A DNA stretch of 57,296 nt, taken from positions 1 to 57,296 of the forward strand of contig CAIYRS010000009.1 in the NCBI GenBank assembly GCA_903928685.1. Reading direction: 5' to 3'. This stretch comes from an uncultured Methylococcaceae bacterium (lineage in GTDB: Bacteria; Pseudomonadota; Gammaproteobacteria; Methylococcales; Methylomonadaceae). Below the pieces are notes generated by a model that saw only the letters and a list, made by a program, of their open reading frames with translations, did not search any database and was not told where the DNA came from. The translations under genes were made by a program, and so were the position numbers. Each line of letters begins with the position of its first letter. Within the stretch, counting starts at the first letter, position 1. Of this stretch, positions 1-9,978 are shown piece after piece.

Positions 1-186
1 CAAATGCGAGGAGCGCAAGACATGAGCGGCGATCGGGCCGCCTTTTCTTTGGTTACTTGCTTTTGGCGGCGCAAAAGAAAGTAACTCGCCTTCGGGTGCG
101 AGAACCCGATTTAAATAACATCGCGATAGCGATTCATTATTATTTATTTTCATCTCACAAAAAGTGAGTGCGTAACATAGGTAAAT
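1..186. repeat. Dispersed MITE-like repeat, copy A (5' part outside the window)
   Basis: This stretch matches the right half of the complete copy at 36957-37332 in the same orientation. Shared blocks are the GCGAGGAGCGCAAGACATGA segment, the GCCGCCTTTTCTTTGG segment, the GCAAAAGAAAGTA segment and the CATCGCGATAGCGAT segment. The element ends near a TGCGTAACAT sequence, which is complementary to the GTTACGCA found at the left end of the copy at 57125. Unlike the middle copy it has no 47-bp insertion: TTTT at 61-64 is followed directly by GGCGGCGC. Short reading frames inside it look non-genic. Confidence 0.85.
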
Positions 187-199
187 GCTTAAAGAGCCA

Positions 200-1585
<1,386 letters not shown>

Positions 1586-1654
1586 TTAGTTATATTAGTA
1601 AAGTGTTGATATTTTTATGAAAGCTTAGAGAATCGGTGCTTGATGCGTTTTCTC

Positions 1655-1686
1655 GTTGGAGTCCAAAACATGTTTTGGACTCCAAC
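1655..1686. repeat. Perfect 32-bp palindrome with AACATGTT core
   Basis: The sequence reads the same on both strands: the arm GTTGGAGTCCAAAACA is followed by its exact complement TGTTTTGGACTCCAAC. Closely related palindromes lie at 39745-39776 and 49131-49158. No T-run follows, so it is not a standard intrinsic terminator. Confidence 0.9.
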
Positions 1687-1703
1687 AATCTTTATAGCGC
1701 CGA

Positions 1704-1736
1704 AGACCTTTCATGTTTCGAAAACCTGAAAGGTCT
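1704..1736. repeat. Imperfect inverted repeat (AGACCTTTCA arms)
   Basis: AGACCTTTCA at 1704-1713 pairs with TGAAAGGTCT at 1727-1736 around a 13-nt loop that is itself nearly palindromic (TTTCGAAAA). It lies between two minus-strand genes, 18 bp after the 32-bp palindrome. It may be a REP-type element or a weak transcription stop; there is no U-tract. Confidence 0.6.
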
Positions 1737-1791
1737 AGCGGTATTGCTAAGCTCTAAGGTTTTTAAAGGCTTTCGAAGACAAGCCAAGCTG

Positions 1792-2295
1792 TCAATTTCG
1801 AGCCATCGTCTTGGTTGACAAGTTCTGGGCAAAACGGCTGTTTTGGCGTTCCAGCTCCGCCATTTTTTCTGCCACTGCCGCCAAAATTTCCGGATCATCA
1901 GGGATTTCAACGGCAGCGGGGGTTATCGTCAGCGGCACTTTATCTGAGTACAGTTTCAGCATGATTATTTTAAACCACTTAGGCCGCACCCTGACGATGT
2001 ACAAGGCCATTGGGATCACCACTGGCACCAGCAAATCCACCATAAACATCGCCACCAAAATCAGCGTGTATTTTTTCCGGGTTGCCATCGGATCATGCCC
2101 TGATGCCAAAATCCCGGCAATGGTTTGGTCATCAACCACGGTTTTATTGGCGTATAAAGCATCGGTAAAATCAGGCAGCCAATCCGGACGCTTGCGGATA
2201 GCGTACAAGCTATAAATAGAAGAAAACGGCACCGGCAGAATTTCAACAATGAACATGCCGCAGATGATTAGGGTACTTTTGGTTTGTATGTTCAT
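1792..2295 (-). CDS. Hypothetical membrane protein with an internal duplication
   Basis: The product is a 167-residue protein of unknown function. It contains two similar units: residues 8-51 (TLIICGMFIVEIL..., then RKRPDW and LYANK) and residues 77-119 (TLILVAMFMVDLL..., then RVRPKW and LYSDK). Each unit starts with one hydrophobic membrane segment and continues with an R-x-RP-x-W motif and LY-x-x-K. The C-terminal ~45 residues are hydrophilic and probably helical (EILAAVAEKMAELERQN). I recognise no named family. It sits on the same strand as purB and mnmA but with gaps of about 230 bp on the purB side and about 50 bp before the next small ORF, so co-transcription is uncertain. Confidence 0.7.
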   Translation of the reverse strand: MNIQTKSTLIICGMFIVEILPVPFSSIYSLYAIRKRPDWLPDFTDALYANKTVVDDQTIAGILASGHDPMATRKKYTLILVAMFMVDLLVPVVIPMALYIVRVRPKWFKIIMLKLYSDKVPLTITPAAVEIPDDPEILAAVAEKMAELERQNSRFAQNLSTKTMARN

Positions 2296-2347
2296 GGTTT
2301 CTAATTAAATTACGTTTATTTTCCAGTATTGCGATAGTAATTATCGC

Positions 2348-2527
2348 TCACAGCTTTTCCCGTCCTTCACGCACATAATCTACGATTTCATCGGTGCTTA
2401 AGTTTAAATCGACACCAGCAATATCAAGCGGGGATTTATTAATGGTATGAGAAAGCACAAAAATCGCTTCGCTTGGTTCATTAGTAATTACGGCGACAAT
2501 CGCTGATGTATCGATAGTAACGCCCAT
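2348..2527 (-). CDS. 59-residue ORF with a PIN-like start and antitoxin-like end
   Basis: The ATG overlaps the mnmA stop codon (TAATG), which would allow translational coupling. The first 19 residues, [19 protein letters not shown], look like the first strand of a PIN-domain (VapC-type) toxin, including the first metal-binding aspartate of the IDTSAIVA motif. The last 20 or so residues (GVDLNLSTDEIVDYVREGRE) instead resemble the C-terminus of a Phd/VapB-type antitoxin. In normal loci the antitoxin comes first and is a separate gene. The ORF is far too short for a working PIN domain, so the best guess is a rearranged remnant of a toxin-antitoxin pair. It could alternatively be a chance ORF. 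Confidence 0.4.
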   Translation of the reverse strand: MGVTIDTSAIVAVITNEPSEAIFVLSHTINKSPLDIAGVDLNLSTDEIVDYVREGREKL

Positions 2528-3621
2528 TAGCTTATGTTTGCCTTAGACTCAATAATCCCACCACCCAAACAAACTTCGCCATCATAAAACACCACCGACT
2601 GCCCTGGCGTAATCGCACGTTGCGGTTCATCGAACACGGCTTTGCAGCGCCCGTCTGGCAACGGCTGTAGATAACAAGCTTGGTCGGGTTGGCGGTAGCG
2701 GGTTTTGGCGGCGCAGCGTAGGGGTTCTAGCAAGGCTTTGCCGTTGCACCAATCCAGTTGCCCTGCTTCTAGGCTGTTGTGCAGCATCAGCGGGTGGTCG
2801 TGGCCTTGTCCGACGATTAGCACGTTGTTGTCCAAGTCTTTTTCCAAAACATACCACGGTTCATCCGGTGCGTCTTTTACGCCGCCTATGCCTAGGCCTT
2901 GGCGTTGTCCGAAGGTGTAGTACATCAAACCATGATGTTTGCCGATGTACTGGCCTTCGGGGGTACGCATTTCGCCGGGTTGGGTGGGCAGGTAGCGTTG
3001 CAGGAATTCTTTAAATTTGCGTTCGCCGATGAAGCAAATGCCGGTGCTGTCTTTTTTCTTGTGGTTGTCGAAGCCTGCCTTTTTCGCCAAAGCGCGGATT
3101 TCCGGTTTGTGCAAATGCCCAATGGGGAACAAGGTTTTCGACAGGGCTTTTTGTCCCATCGCGTAGAGGAAATAGCTTTGTTCTTTGTTTGGGTCTAAGC
3201 CTTTGAGCAATTCAAACGTGCCGTTGCGCTCGGCGACGCGGGCGTAATGTCCGGTGGCAATGTAATCTGCGCCCAAGTCTTCTATGGCGTAATTTAAAAA
3301 CGCTTTAAATTTAACGTGTTTGTTGCAGAGAATATCGGGGTTGGGCGTGCGTCCGGCGGCGAATTCTGAGAGGAACACTTCAAACACTTCATCCCAATAT
3401 TCGGCGGCGAAGTTGACGGTTTTTAGCGGGATGCCCAGTTGGTCACAGACTTGTTGCGCGTCTGCCAAATCTTGCATGGCGGTGCAGTATTCGGTGCCGT
3501 CGTCTTCATCCCAGTTTTTCATGAACAGGCCTGTGACTTGATGGCCTTGTTCTAGCAGTAGCAGCGCGGTGACGGAGGAATCCACGCCGCCGGACATGCC
3601 AACAATAATGTGTTTATTCAT
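2527..3621 (-). CDS. mnmA: tRNA-specific 2-thiouridylase MnmA
   Basis: MnmA adds sulfur to U34 in the wobble position of tRNA Lys, Glu and Gln, using ATP and sulfur relayed from the IscS/Tus system. The start chosen is the ATG at 3621 ([16 protein letters not shown]), which gives 364 residues, the normal length. An upstream extension of 39 codons is open but runs through the end of nudJ and is not family-like. Visible motifs are the PP-loop SGGVDSS, the cysteine in [12 protein letters not shown] and the second catalytic cysteine in [16 protein letters not shown]. The start overlaps the nudJ stop by 8 nt. The nudJ-mnmA pair is also adjacent in E. coli. Confidence 0.97.
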   Translation of the reverse strand: MNKHIIVGMSGGVDSSVTALLLLEQGHQVTGLFMKNWDEDDGTEYCTAMQDLADAQQVCDQLGIPLKTVNFAAEYWDEVFEVFLSEFAAGRTPNPDILCNKHVKFKAFLNYAIEDLGADYIATGHYARVAERNGTFELLKGLDPNKEQSYFLYAMGQKALSKTLFPIGHLHKPEIRALAKKAGFDNHKKKDSTGICFIGERKFKEFLQRYLPTQPGEMRTPEGQYIGKHHGLMYYTFGQRQGLGIGGVKDAPDEPWYVLEKDLDNNVLIVGQGHDHPLMLHNSLEAGQLDWCNGKALLEPLRCAAKTRYRQPDQACYLQPLPDGRCKAVFDEPQRAITPGQSVVFYDGEVCLGGGIIESKANIS

Positions 3622-4069
3622 GGTCAAGATAGTTTTGCAACAGCGATAACGGATAGCGGTTTCCGCTGAGGTATTCATCAATACCCACCAATACCAAGGG
3701 GCTACGCAAGCGCGCTTGTTGGGCGGCGACTTCGTCACGGGTGAGCCAATGGGTGGCTACGACACCTGCATCTAGAGCTTGGTGCGGGTCGTGGCTGTGG
3801 CAAGTGCCGGAAAAGCACACGCGTAAGAAGGTCAATGTGCTTGGATCTCTACGCCAAAGCTGGATGGCAACCAGGTGTTCTGGCTCAAACTGCCACGCGG
3901 TTTCTTCGCGCACTTCGCGTATCACGGCGGCAATCAGGTCTTCATTTTCTTCTAAATGCCCGGCTGGCTGATTTATTTGCAGGCCATATGCCGATTCTTC
4001 TTCTACCAGCAAAAAACGTTGGTCGCGTTCGATAATTGCTGCAACAGTTACACGAGGTTTCCAAACCAT
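3614..4069 (-). CDS. nudJ: Nudix hydrolase, NudJ-type phosphatase
   Basis: This 151-residue Nudix protein begins [16 protein letters not shown] as NudJ (YmfB) does; NudJ hydrolyses thiamine pyrophosphate precursors and nucleoside di/triphosphates in vitro. The Nudix box is [20 protein letters not shown] followed by TAW; it keeps the catalytic REVREE glutamates but has alanine where the consensus has glycine. Placement directly upstream of and overlapping mnmA by 8 nt matches the enterobacterial order and supports the assignment over other Nudix types. The two genes are probably co-transcribed from a promoter in 4070-4337. Confidence 0.9.
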   Translation of the reverse strand: MVWKPRVTVAAIIERDQRFLLVEEESAYGLQINQPAGHLEENEDLIAAVIREVREETAWQFEPEHLVAIQLWRRDPSTLTFLRVCFSGTCHSHDPHQALDAGVVATHWLTRDEVAAQQARLRSPLVLVGIDEYLSGNRYPLSLLQNYLDHE

Positions 4070-4279
4070 GTTGATATATTCCGATGTGAAAAAGCGCTAT
4101 GTTACTAAATTTGTGTTGGTTTTGCTGGCAAAGATTCAGCATAAAGCGTAGTTTTCAGTAATTGTTTACCGACAAGACCAGCTCCCTTTAAACGCTGGCG
4201 GCAGCGGCTAGCTTAGCTGGGAAGGTTTCTTTTGCTTGGTTTGCAACGATAGTGGCTTATCGGGCTTGCTACGTTGGGC

Positions 4280-4308
4280 TTGAAATACCCGACTATTGGG
4301 ATTATGTT
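4280..4308 (+). promoter_or_regulatory. Putative sigma-70 promoter for clpS-clpA
   Basis: TTGAAA (4280-4285) and TATGTT (4303-4308) are separated by 17 bp and lie 30 bp upstream of the clpS start. The remaining part of 4070-4279 shows no other clear signal apart from presumably the divergent nudJ promoter. Confidence 0.5.
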
Positions 4309-4337
4309 AGTAGCACAGAAGCTTTTGATGTAGTGAC

Positions 4338-4661
4338 ATGTCTGATTTTGACCCTTTTGCCGACGACAATAGCGACCTGAGTGTTCAGGAAGCTAAACCT
4401 GCGTTAAAAAAACCACCGCTGTTTAAAGTCATCCTGCTAAACGATGACTTTACACCGATGGATTTTGTTATTGAAGTGCTAATGGATTTTTTTGCCATGC
4501 CTGAAGATAAGGCCACACAGGTGATGCTGCAAATACATACCCAAGGTATTGGCGTTTGTGGCGTTTATACCCGTGATGTTGCGGAAACCAAGGTAATGAT
4601 TGTTAATGATTATTCCCGTGAACACCAACACCCGTTGTTGTGTTCTATGGAAGAAGCGTAA
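4338..4661 (+). CDS. clpS: ATP-dependent Clp protease adaptor ClpS
   Basis: ClpS recognises N-degrons (N-terminal Leu, Phe, Tyr, Trp) and hands such proteins to ClpAP. The 107-residue protein has an acidic flexible N-terminus and then the core [20 protein letters not shown], with the NDD-x-TPMDFV pocket motif that binds the N-terminal residue, and the helix-2 region [18 protein letters not shown]. clpA follows 12 bp downstream in one operon. The same window also encodes both transferases that create such degrons (Aat and Bpt), so the pathway is complete here apart from clpP. Confidence 0.97.
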   Translation: MSDFDPFADDNSDLSVQEAKPALKKPPLFKVILLNDDFTPMDFVIEVLMDFFAMPEDKATQVMLQIHTQGIGVCGVYTRDVAETKVMIVNDYSREHQHPLLCSMEEA

Positions 4662-4673
4662 AGTGGAGCGTTT

Positions 4674-6941
4674 ATGTTAAGTAAAGAACTTGAAATCACC
4701 TTAAATTCCGCCTTTAAAAGCGCCCATGATAAACGCCATGAGTTTATTACCGTCGAGCATTTACTACTGGCCTTGATTGACAATGCGGCAGCAGAAACCG
4801 TCATGGTGGCCTGCGGTTGCAATACCAAGCTACTACGCGGGCAGTTATCCCAGTTTATTGATGAAACTATCTCTTTGATTCCACAAGGTATACAGCGGGA
4901 CACCCAGCCTACGTTAGGTTTTCAGCGGGTGTTGCAACGGGCGGTTTTCCATGTGCAAGCTTCTGATAAAAAAGAAGTCACGGGGGCAAATCTGTTCGTT
5001 GCCCTATTCAGTGAGCAAGATTCCCACGCGGTTTACCTGCTAAACAAACAAGACATTTCCCGATTGGATGTGGTCAATTATTTGGCGCATGGCATTTCCA
5101 AAAACGATGCCGGAAATGATCACGGCAACCCACAGGGCGCTGAAAGCAATAACCCTGAAAGCGAATCTGGCAGCCCTTTAGAAAAATACGCGACTAATTT
5201 AAATGAAGAAGCGATTCGCGGACGCATTGACCCGCTGATTGGTCGGGATATGGAAATTGAACGCACTATCCAAACCTTGTGCCGTCGCCGCAAAAACAAT
5301 CCGCTGTTAGTTGGTGAGGCTGGCGTGGGTAAAACCGCTATTGCCGAAGGCTTAGCGAAAAAGATTGTTGAAGAAGACGTACCCAAAGTATTGCTGGACA
5401 GCGTTATTTATTCTTTAGATTTAGGCGCGTTAGTGGCTGGTACAAAATACCGTGGCGATTTTGAAAAACGCCTGAAAGCGTTAATGAACCAATTGAAAAA
5501 AGAGCCAAACTCTATTTTGTTCATTGATGAAATCCATACCATTATCGGCGCAGGCTCTGCCTCCGGCGGGGTAATGGATGCGTCTAATTTGATAAAACCG
5601 GCATTGGCCTCTGGACAGTTGCGCTGCATTGGCTCAACCACTTACCAAGAATATCGCGGCGTATTTGAGAAAGACCACGCCTTGGCGCGGCGCTTCCAAA
5701 AAATCGATGTCTTAGAGCCATCGGTGGAAGATACTATTTTGATTTTGAAGGGTTTGAAATCACGTTTTGAAGAACATCATGACGTTAAATATTCTAATGA
5801 TGCCTTACGGGTGGCTGCCGAATTATCAGACCGCTACATCAATGATCGCCATCTTCCAGATAAGGCCATTGATGTGATTGACGAAGCGGGCGCAAAACAA
5901 CGCATGACGGCAGAAGCGGATCGCAAGCAGCTTATTGATACCGCAGAAATTGAAGAAATCGTCTCCAAAATAGCGCGCGTCCCTGCCAAATCCGTGTCAT
6001 CCAATGACATCGACAAGCTGGCAAATCTGGAAAAGAACTTAAAAATGCTGGTGTTTGGGCAAGATGACGCCATTTCCGCGTTGGCATCGGCGATCAAATT
6101 ATCTCGTGCGGGCTTACGCGATAGCCAAAAAACTATCGGTTCATTTTTGTTTGCCGGCCCTACAGGCGTTGGCAAAACCGAAGTTACCCGGCAATTGGCG
6201 AAAGTTTTGGATGTTGAGCTGATCCGCTTTGATATGTCTGAATACATGGAGCGGCACACCGTTTCCCGGTTGATTGGTGCACCGCCGGGCTATGTCGGTT
6301 TTGACCAAGGCGGCTTGCTGACGGAGCAAGTCACTAAGCATCCACATGCGGTCTTGTTGTTGGATGAATTGGAAAAAGCCCATCCAGATGTTTTCAACTT
6401 GTTATTGCAAGTAATGGATCACGGCACACTGACCGATAACAACGGGCGCAAAGCCGATTTCCGGAATATTATCTTAGTGATGACGACCAACGCAGGCGCA
6501 GAAGAAGGCAGCCGCGCATCAATTGGTTTTACCCAACAAGATCACGCCACCGATAGCATGAAGGTGATAGAGCGTGGCTTTTCACCTGAATTCCGTAATC
6601 GTTTGGATGCGATCATCCAATTTAAACCACTGGATATTGCGATTGTTGGTCACGTGGTTGATAAATTTATTTTTGAATTGGAAGCATTGCTGGCTGACAA
6701 GCAAGTCACGCTTACCTTGGATGCAGACGCCAGATTATGGCTAGCCGAAAATGGCTGCGATCCCAAAATGGGAGCAAGACCAATGGCGCGGTTAATCCAA
6801 GAAAAAATCAAGAAGCCACTTGCCAATGATTTGCTGTTCGGCAAATTAGCAAATGGCGGTCACGTGAGAATTTATGTAGAAGGCAAGGAATTGGCTTTTG
6901 CTATTGAAAGCAAAGAAGTGACAGTTTCTGAAAACAGTTAG
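4674..6941 (+). CDS. clpA: ATP-dependent Clp protease ATP-binding subunit ClpA
   Basis: ClpA is the hexameric AAA+ unfoldase that feeds ClpP. The 755-residue protein has the usual two-domain layout: the double Clp-N repeat (about residues 1-145, HEFITVEHLLLALI), a first AAA+ module with Walker A GEAGVGKT and Walker B ILFIDEIHTI, and a second AAA+ module with Walker A GPTGVGKT and Walker B VLLLDELEKAHPD. It is ClpA rather than ClpB because the long middle coiled-coil is absent. It follows clpS by 12 bp. The convergent infA gene ends just beyond it. Confidence 0.98.
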   Translation: MLSKELEITLNSAFKSAHDKRHEFITVEHLLLALIDNAAAETVMVACGCNTKLLRGQLSQFIDETISLIPQGIQRDTQPTLGFQRVLQRAVFHVQASDKKEVTGANLFVALFSEQDSHAVYLLNKQDISRLDVVNYLAHGISKNDAGNDHGNPQGAESNNPESESGSPLEKYATNLNEEAIRGRIDPLIGRDMEIERTIQTLCRRRKNNPLLVGEAGVGKTAIAEGLAKKIVEEDVPKVLLDSVIYSLDLGALVAGTKYRGDFEKRLKALMNQLKKEPNSILFIDEIHTIIGAGSASGGVMDASNLIKPALASGQLRCIGSTTYQEYRGVFEKDHALARRFQKIDVLEPSVEDTILILKGLKSRFEEHHDVKYSNDALRVAAELSDRYINDRHLPDKAIDVIDEAGAKQRMTAEADRKQLIDTAEIEEIVSKIARVPAKSVSSNDIDKLANLEKNLKMLVFGQDDAISALASAIKLSRAGLRDSQKTIGSFLFAGPTGVGKTEVTRQLAKVLDVELIRFDMSEYMERHTVSRLIGAPPGYVGFDQGGLLTEQVTKHPHAVLLLDELEKAHPDVFNLLLQVMDHGTLTDNNGRKADFRNIILVMTTNAGAEEGSRASIGFTQQDHATDSMKVIERGFSPEFRNRLDAIIQFKPLDIAIVGHVVDKFIFELEALLADKQVTLTLDADARLWLAENGCDPKMGARPMARLIQEKIKKPLANDLLFGKLANGGHVRIYVEGKELAFAIESKEVTVSENS

Positions 6942-6958
6942 GATTCTCGTAATTCAGC

Positions 6959-6984
6959 TTAATGCCGCCCAACGGCGGCATTAA
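6959..6984. terminator. Hairpin between convergent clpA and infA
   Basis: A perfect 11-bp stem, TTAATGCCGCC and GGCGGCATTAA, flanks a 4-nt loop CAAC. The infA stop codon lies within the stem. No strong T-tract follows on either strand, so it may be a shared, weak or Rho-assisted transcription end. Confidence 0.6.
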
Positions 6985-7199
6985 CGCATACGGAAAGAGA
7001 TACGGCCTTTGGTCAGATCGTAAGGGGTCATTTCAACTTTAACGCTATCACCCGTCAAAATACGGATGTAATGCTTACGCATTTTTCCGGAAATATGTGC
7101 AGTAACAATATGTCCATTTTCCAGTTGTACCCGAAACATGGTATTAGGAAGGGTATCAATTACTTTACCTTCCATTTCAATTTGGTCTTCTTTAGCCAT
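6981..7199 (-). CDS. infA: Translation initiation factor IF-1
   Basis: IF-1 is a 72-residue OB-fold protein that occupies the ribosomal A site during initiation. The sequence [20 protein letters not shown] followed by FRVQLENGH and the C-terminal KGRISFRMR is diagnostic. A CGGAG ribosome-binding site lies about 9 nt before the start. Its position between clpA and bpt/aat is conserved in gammaproteobacteria. Confidence 0.98.
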   Translation of the reverse strand: MAKEDQIEMEGKVIDTLPNTMFRVQLENGHIVTAHISGKMRKHYIRILTGDSVKVEMTPYDLTKGRISFRMR

Positions 7200-7302
7200 T
7201 AATTTACTCCGAAAATTTAAAAGCCCTCATTGTAACATACGCCCGTACTTAACAACAAAAGTCTGCGGCACAAGCGCAACAAACCGCGCATTGCAAAAGC
7301 GC

Positions 7303-8004
7303 TTAATCCTGCGAATCAAGCCACTGATTATCAATGAATAATTGCATGGGCTTATATTGGTTTTTGTAGGCCATTTTTTTGCATTCCGCTATCCAAAACC
7401 CCAAATAAACAAATGCTTGCTGCTGCTGCCGCGCCAGCTCAATTTGCCATAACACCGCGTACGTCCCCAAGCTGTAATCGGCAAATGCGGGATCAAAAAA
7501 GGTATAAACCGCCGACAAGGCATTATCCAGTTGGTCAATAACCGCAAGCCCCGCCAATTGCTTATCAATAAAAAATTCGACAAACAGCGTCTTACCCCAA
7601 GAATTCCCCAAAAAACCCAAATAATCTTCTGGCGTGGAATCCGCCATATCACCACCCGCGTGCCTTGCATGTTGGTAGCGTAGATACAATTGGTAATGTG
7701 CATCATCAAAAACAGGCGGCTTAATAACAGCAAGCGTTTGGCTATTTTTTTGCCAACAACGTTTTTGGCGGCGATTGGGAGAAAACGTGGCAACGGGTAA
7801 GCGAATGGGGATACAGGCTTGACAAGCCTGGCAATACGGACGATAGACTTGATCGCCACTTCGGCGAAAACCCAGCGACAGCAATTCCGCATAAATAGTT
7901 GGCGTTAATGGCAAAGCGGGATCAACAAACGCCGATTGCGCGGATTCTTCATCCAAATAGCTACAGGGATGTGGCGCGGTCAGAAACAAGGCAATCGCCG
8001 TCAT
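7303..8004 (-). CDS. bpt: Aspartate/glutamate leucyltransferase (arginyltransferase-like, Bpt)
   Basis: Bpt moves leucine from Leu-tRNA onto N-terminal Asp or Glu, making a ClpS-recognised degron. The 233-residue protein shows the N-terminal ATE domain with the cysteine-rich segment YRPYCQACQACIPIRLPV and the C-terminal GNAT-like part (SAVYTFFDPAFADYSLGTYA, then GFWIAECKKMAYKNQYKP). Its start overlaps the stop of aat by 4 nt (ATGA), so the two degron-making enzymes are translationally coupled. Distinguishing Bpt from true arginyl transferase rests on the bacterial context. Confidence 0.95.
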   Translation of the reverse strand: MTAIALFLTAPHPCSYLDEESAQSAFVDPALPLTPTIYAELLSLGFRRSGDQVYRPYCQACQACIPIRLPVATFSPNRRQKRCWQKNSQTLAVIKPPVFDDAHYQLYLRYQHARHAGGDMADSTPEDYLGFLGNSWGKTLFVEFFIDKQLAGLAVIDQLDNALSAVYTFFDPAFADYSLGTYAVLWQIELARQQQQAFVYLGFWIAECKKMAYKNQYKPMQLFIDNQWLDSQD

Positions 8005-8699
8005 GACGACAACCAGGCCGCAGGGTTAACAGGTGTTTGGCAATATTGGCCCAGCAAACCGACAAACTCGGCACGGGCAATTTCTTCCGCACCTAAACTG
8101 GCTAAATGTTGTGAATGTATCTGGCAATCTATTAGCTGGTATCCCCAAGCCTTGAGTTTTTCCAGCAAACACACAAAGGCGACTTTTGAAGCATTCGACG
8201 CAGTATGGAACATGGATTCACCAAAAAACACTTGCCCCAAAGCCACGCCATACAAACCACCGACCAGCTCGCCATCCAGCCAAACTTCCGCAGAATGGGC
8301 AAACCCAGCCTGATGTAACTGCCGATAAGCTTTATCAATTTGCGGGCTAATCCAAGTGCCTGAGGCATAATCCCGTGGTGCGGCACACGCTGCAATTACC
8401 TGTTTAAAAGCGGTATCAATCGTAAATTGAAAAACATTTTTACGGATCAGCTTATGCAAACTGCGGGAAACATTCAGCCGCTCCGGAAAAAGCACCATCC
8501 TTGGATTTGGCGACCACCACAAAATCGGCTCGCCCTCGTTGTACCAAGGAAAGATGCCCTGGCGGTAAGCGTTCAACAAGCGCTGCTCAGACAAACAACC
8601 GCCTACCGCCAACAAACCGTCCGGTTCTGTTAACGCTTGGCTGACAGGCGGGAAGGCTTGCGCCGGATTTTTCGGATTAAGAATAGTCAGCCGCATCAC
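8001..8699 (-). CDS. aat: Leucyl/phenylalanyl-tRNA--protein transferase
   Basis: Aat attaches Leu or Phe from aminoacyl-tRNA to proteins starting with Lys or Arg, targeting them to ClpS-ClpAP. The 232-residue protein carries the family hallmarks LLAVGGCLSEQRLLNAYRQG, GIFPWYNEGEPILWWSPNPR and GLYGVALGQVFFGESMF (the aminoacyl-tRNA binding pocket). It is the middle gene of a minus-strand series trxB-aat-bpt, and infA follows about 100 bp later. It overlaps bpt by 4 nt. Confidence 0.97.
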   Translation of the reverse strand: MMRLTILNPKNPAQAFPPVSQALTEPDGLLAVGGCLSEQRLLNAYRQGIFPWYNEGEPILWWSPNPRMVLFPERLNVSRSLHKLIRKNVFQFTIDTAFKQVIAACAAPRDYASGTWISPQIDKAYRQLHQAGFAHSAEVWLDGELVGGLYGVALGQVFFGESMFHTASNASKVAFVCLLEKLKAWGYQLIDCQIHSQHLASLGAEEIARAEFVGLLGQYCQTPVNPAAWLSS

Positions 8700-8742
8700 T
8701 TCACGCGAACAGGGCTAAATAACCGAAAGCAATAAGCAGCGA

Positions 8743-9774
<1,032 letters not shown>

Positions 9775-9927
9775 TTATCTTGTTTTTGCCTTTTGCCCGG
9801 TAACAACCCCGCCGCTAGATACAATGAATGGAAACACAGTATCAATAAAAATCAATCACTTAATTTATTCTGCTGACTAGAAAGCAAAGCTTTTGCAGTC
9901 TTATAAAAGTCCCGTAAAATAGCGGCC

Positions 9928-9956
9928 TTGATATATACTCCCCCTTCTAATGATAT
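9928..9956 (+). promoter_or_regulatory. Putative sigma-70 promoter for ftsK
   Basis: TTGATA (9928-9933) and TGATAT (9951-9956) are spaced by 17 bp and lie 22 bp upstream of the ftsK start. The rest of the 282-bp trxB-ftsK divergent region is AT-rich with no other clear motif. Confidence 0.45.
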
Positions 9957-9978
9957 TTAACATATCGAGCCACTATTT

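Noticed and set aside
4674-6941. ClpB instead of ClpA
   Set aside because: The protein lacks the long middle coiled-coil, has a ClpS gene directly upstream and matches ClpA length.
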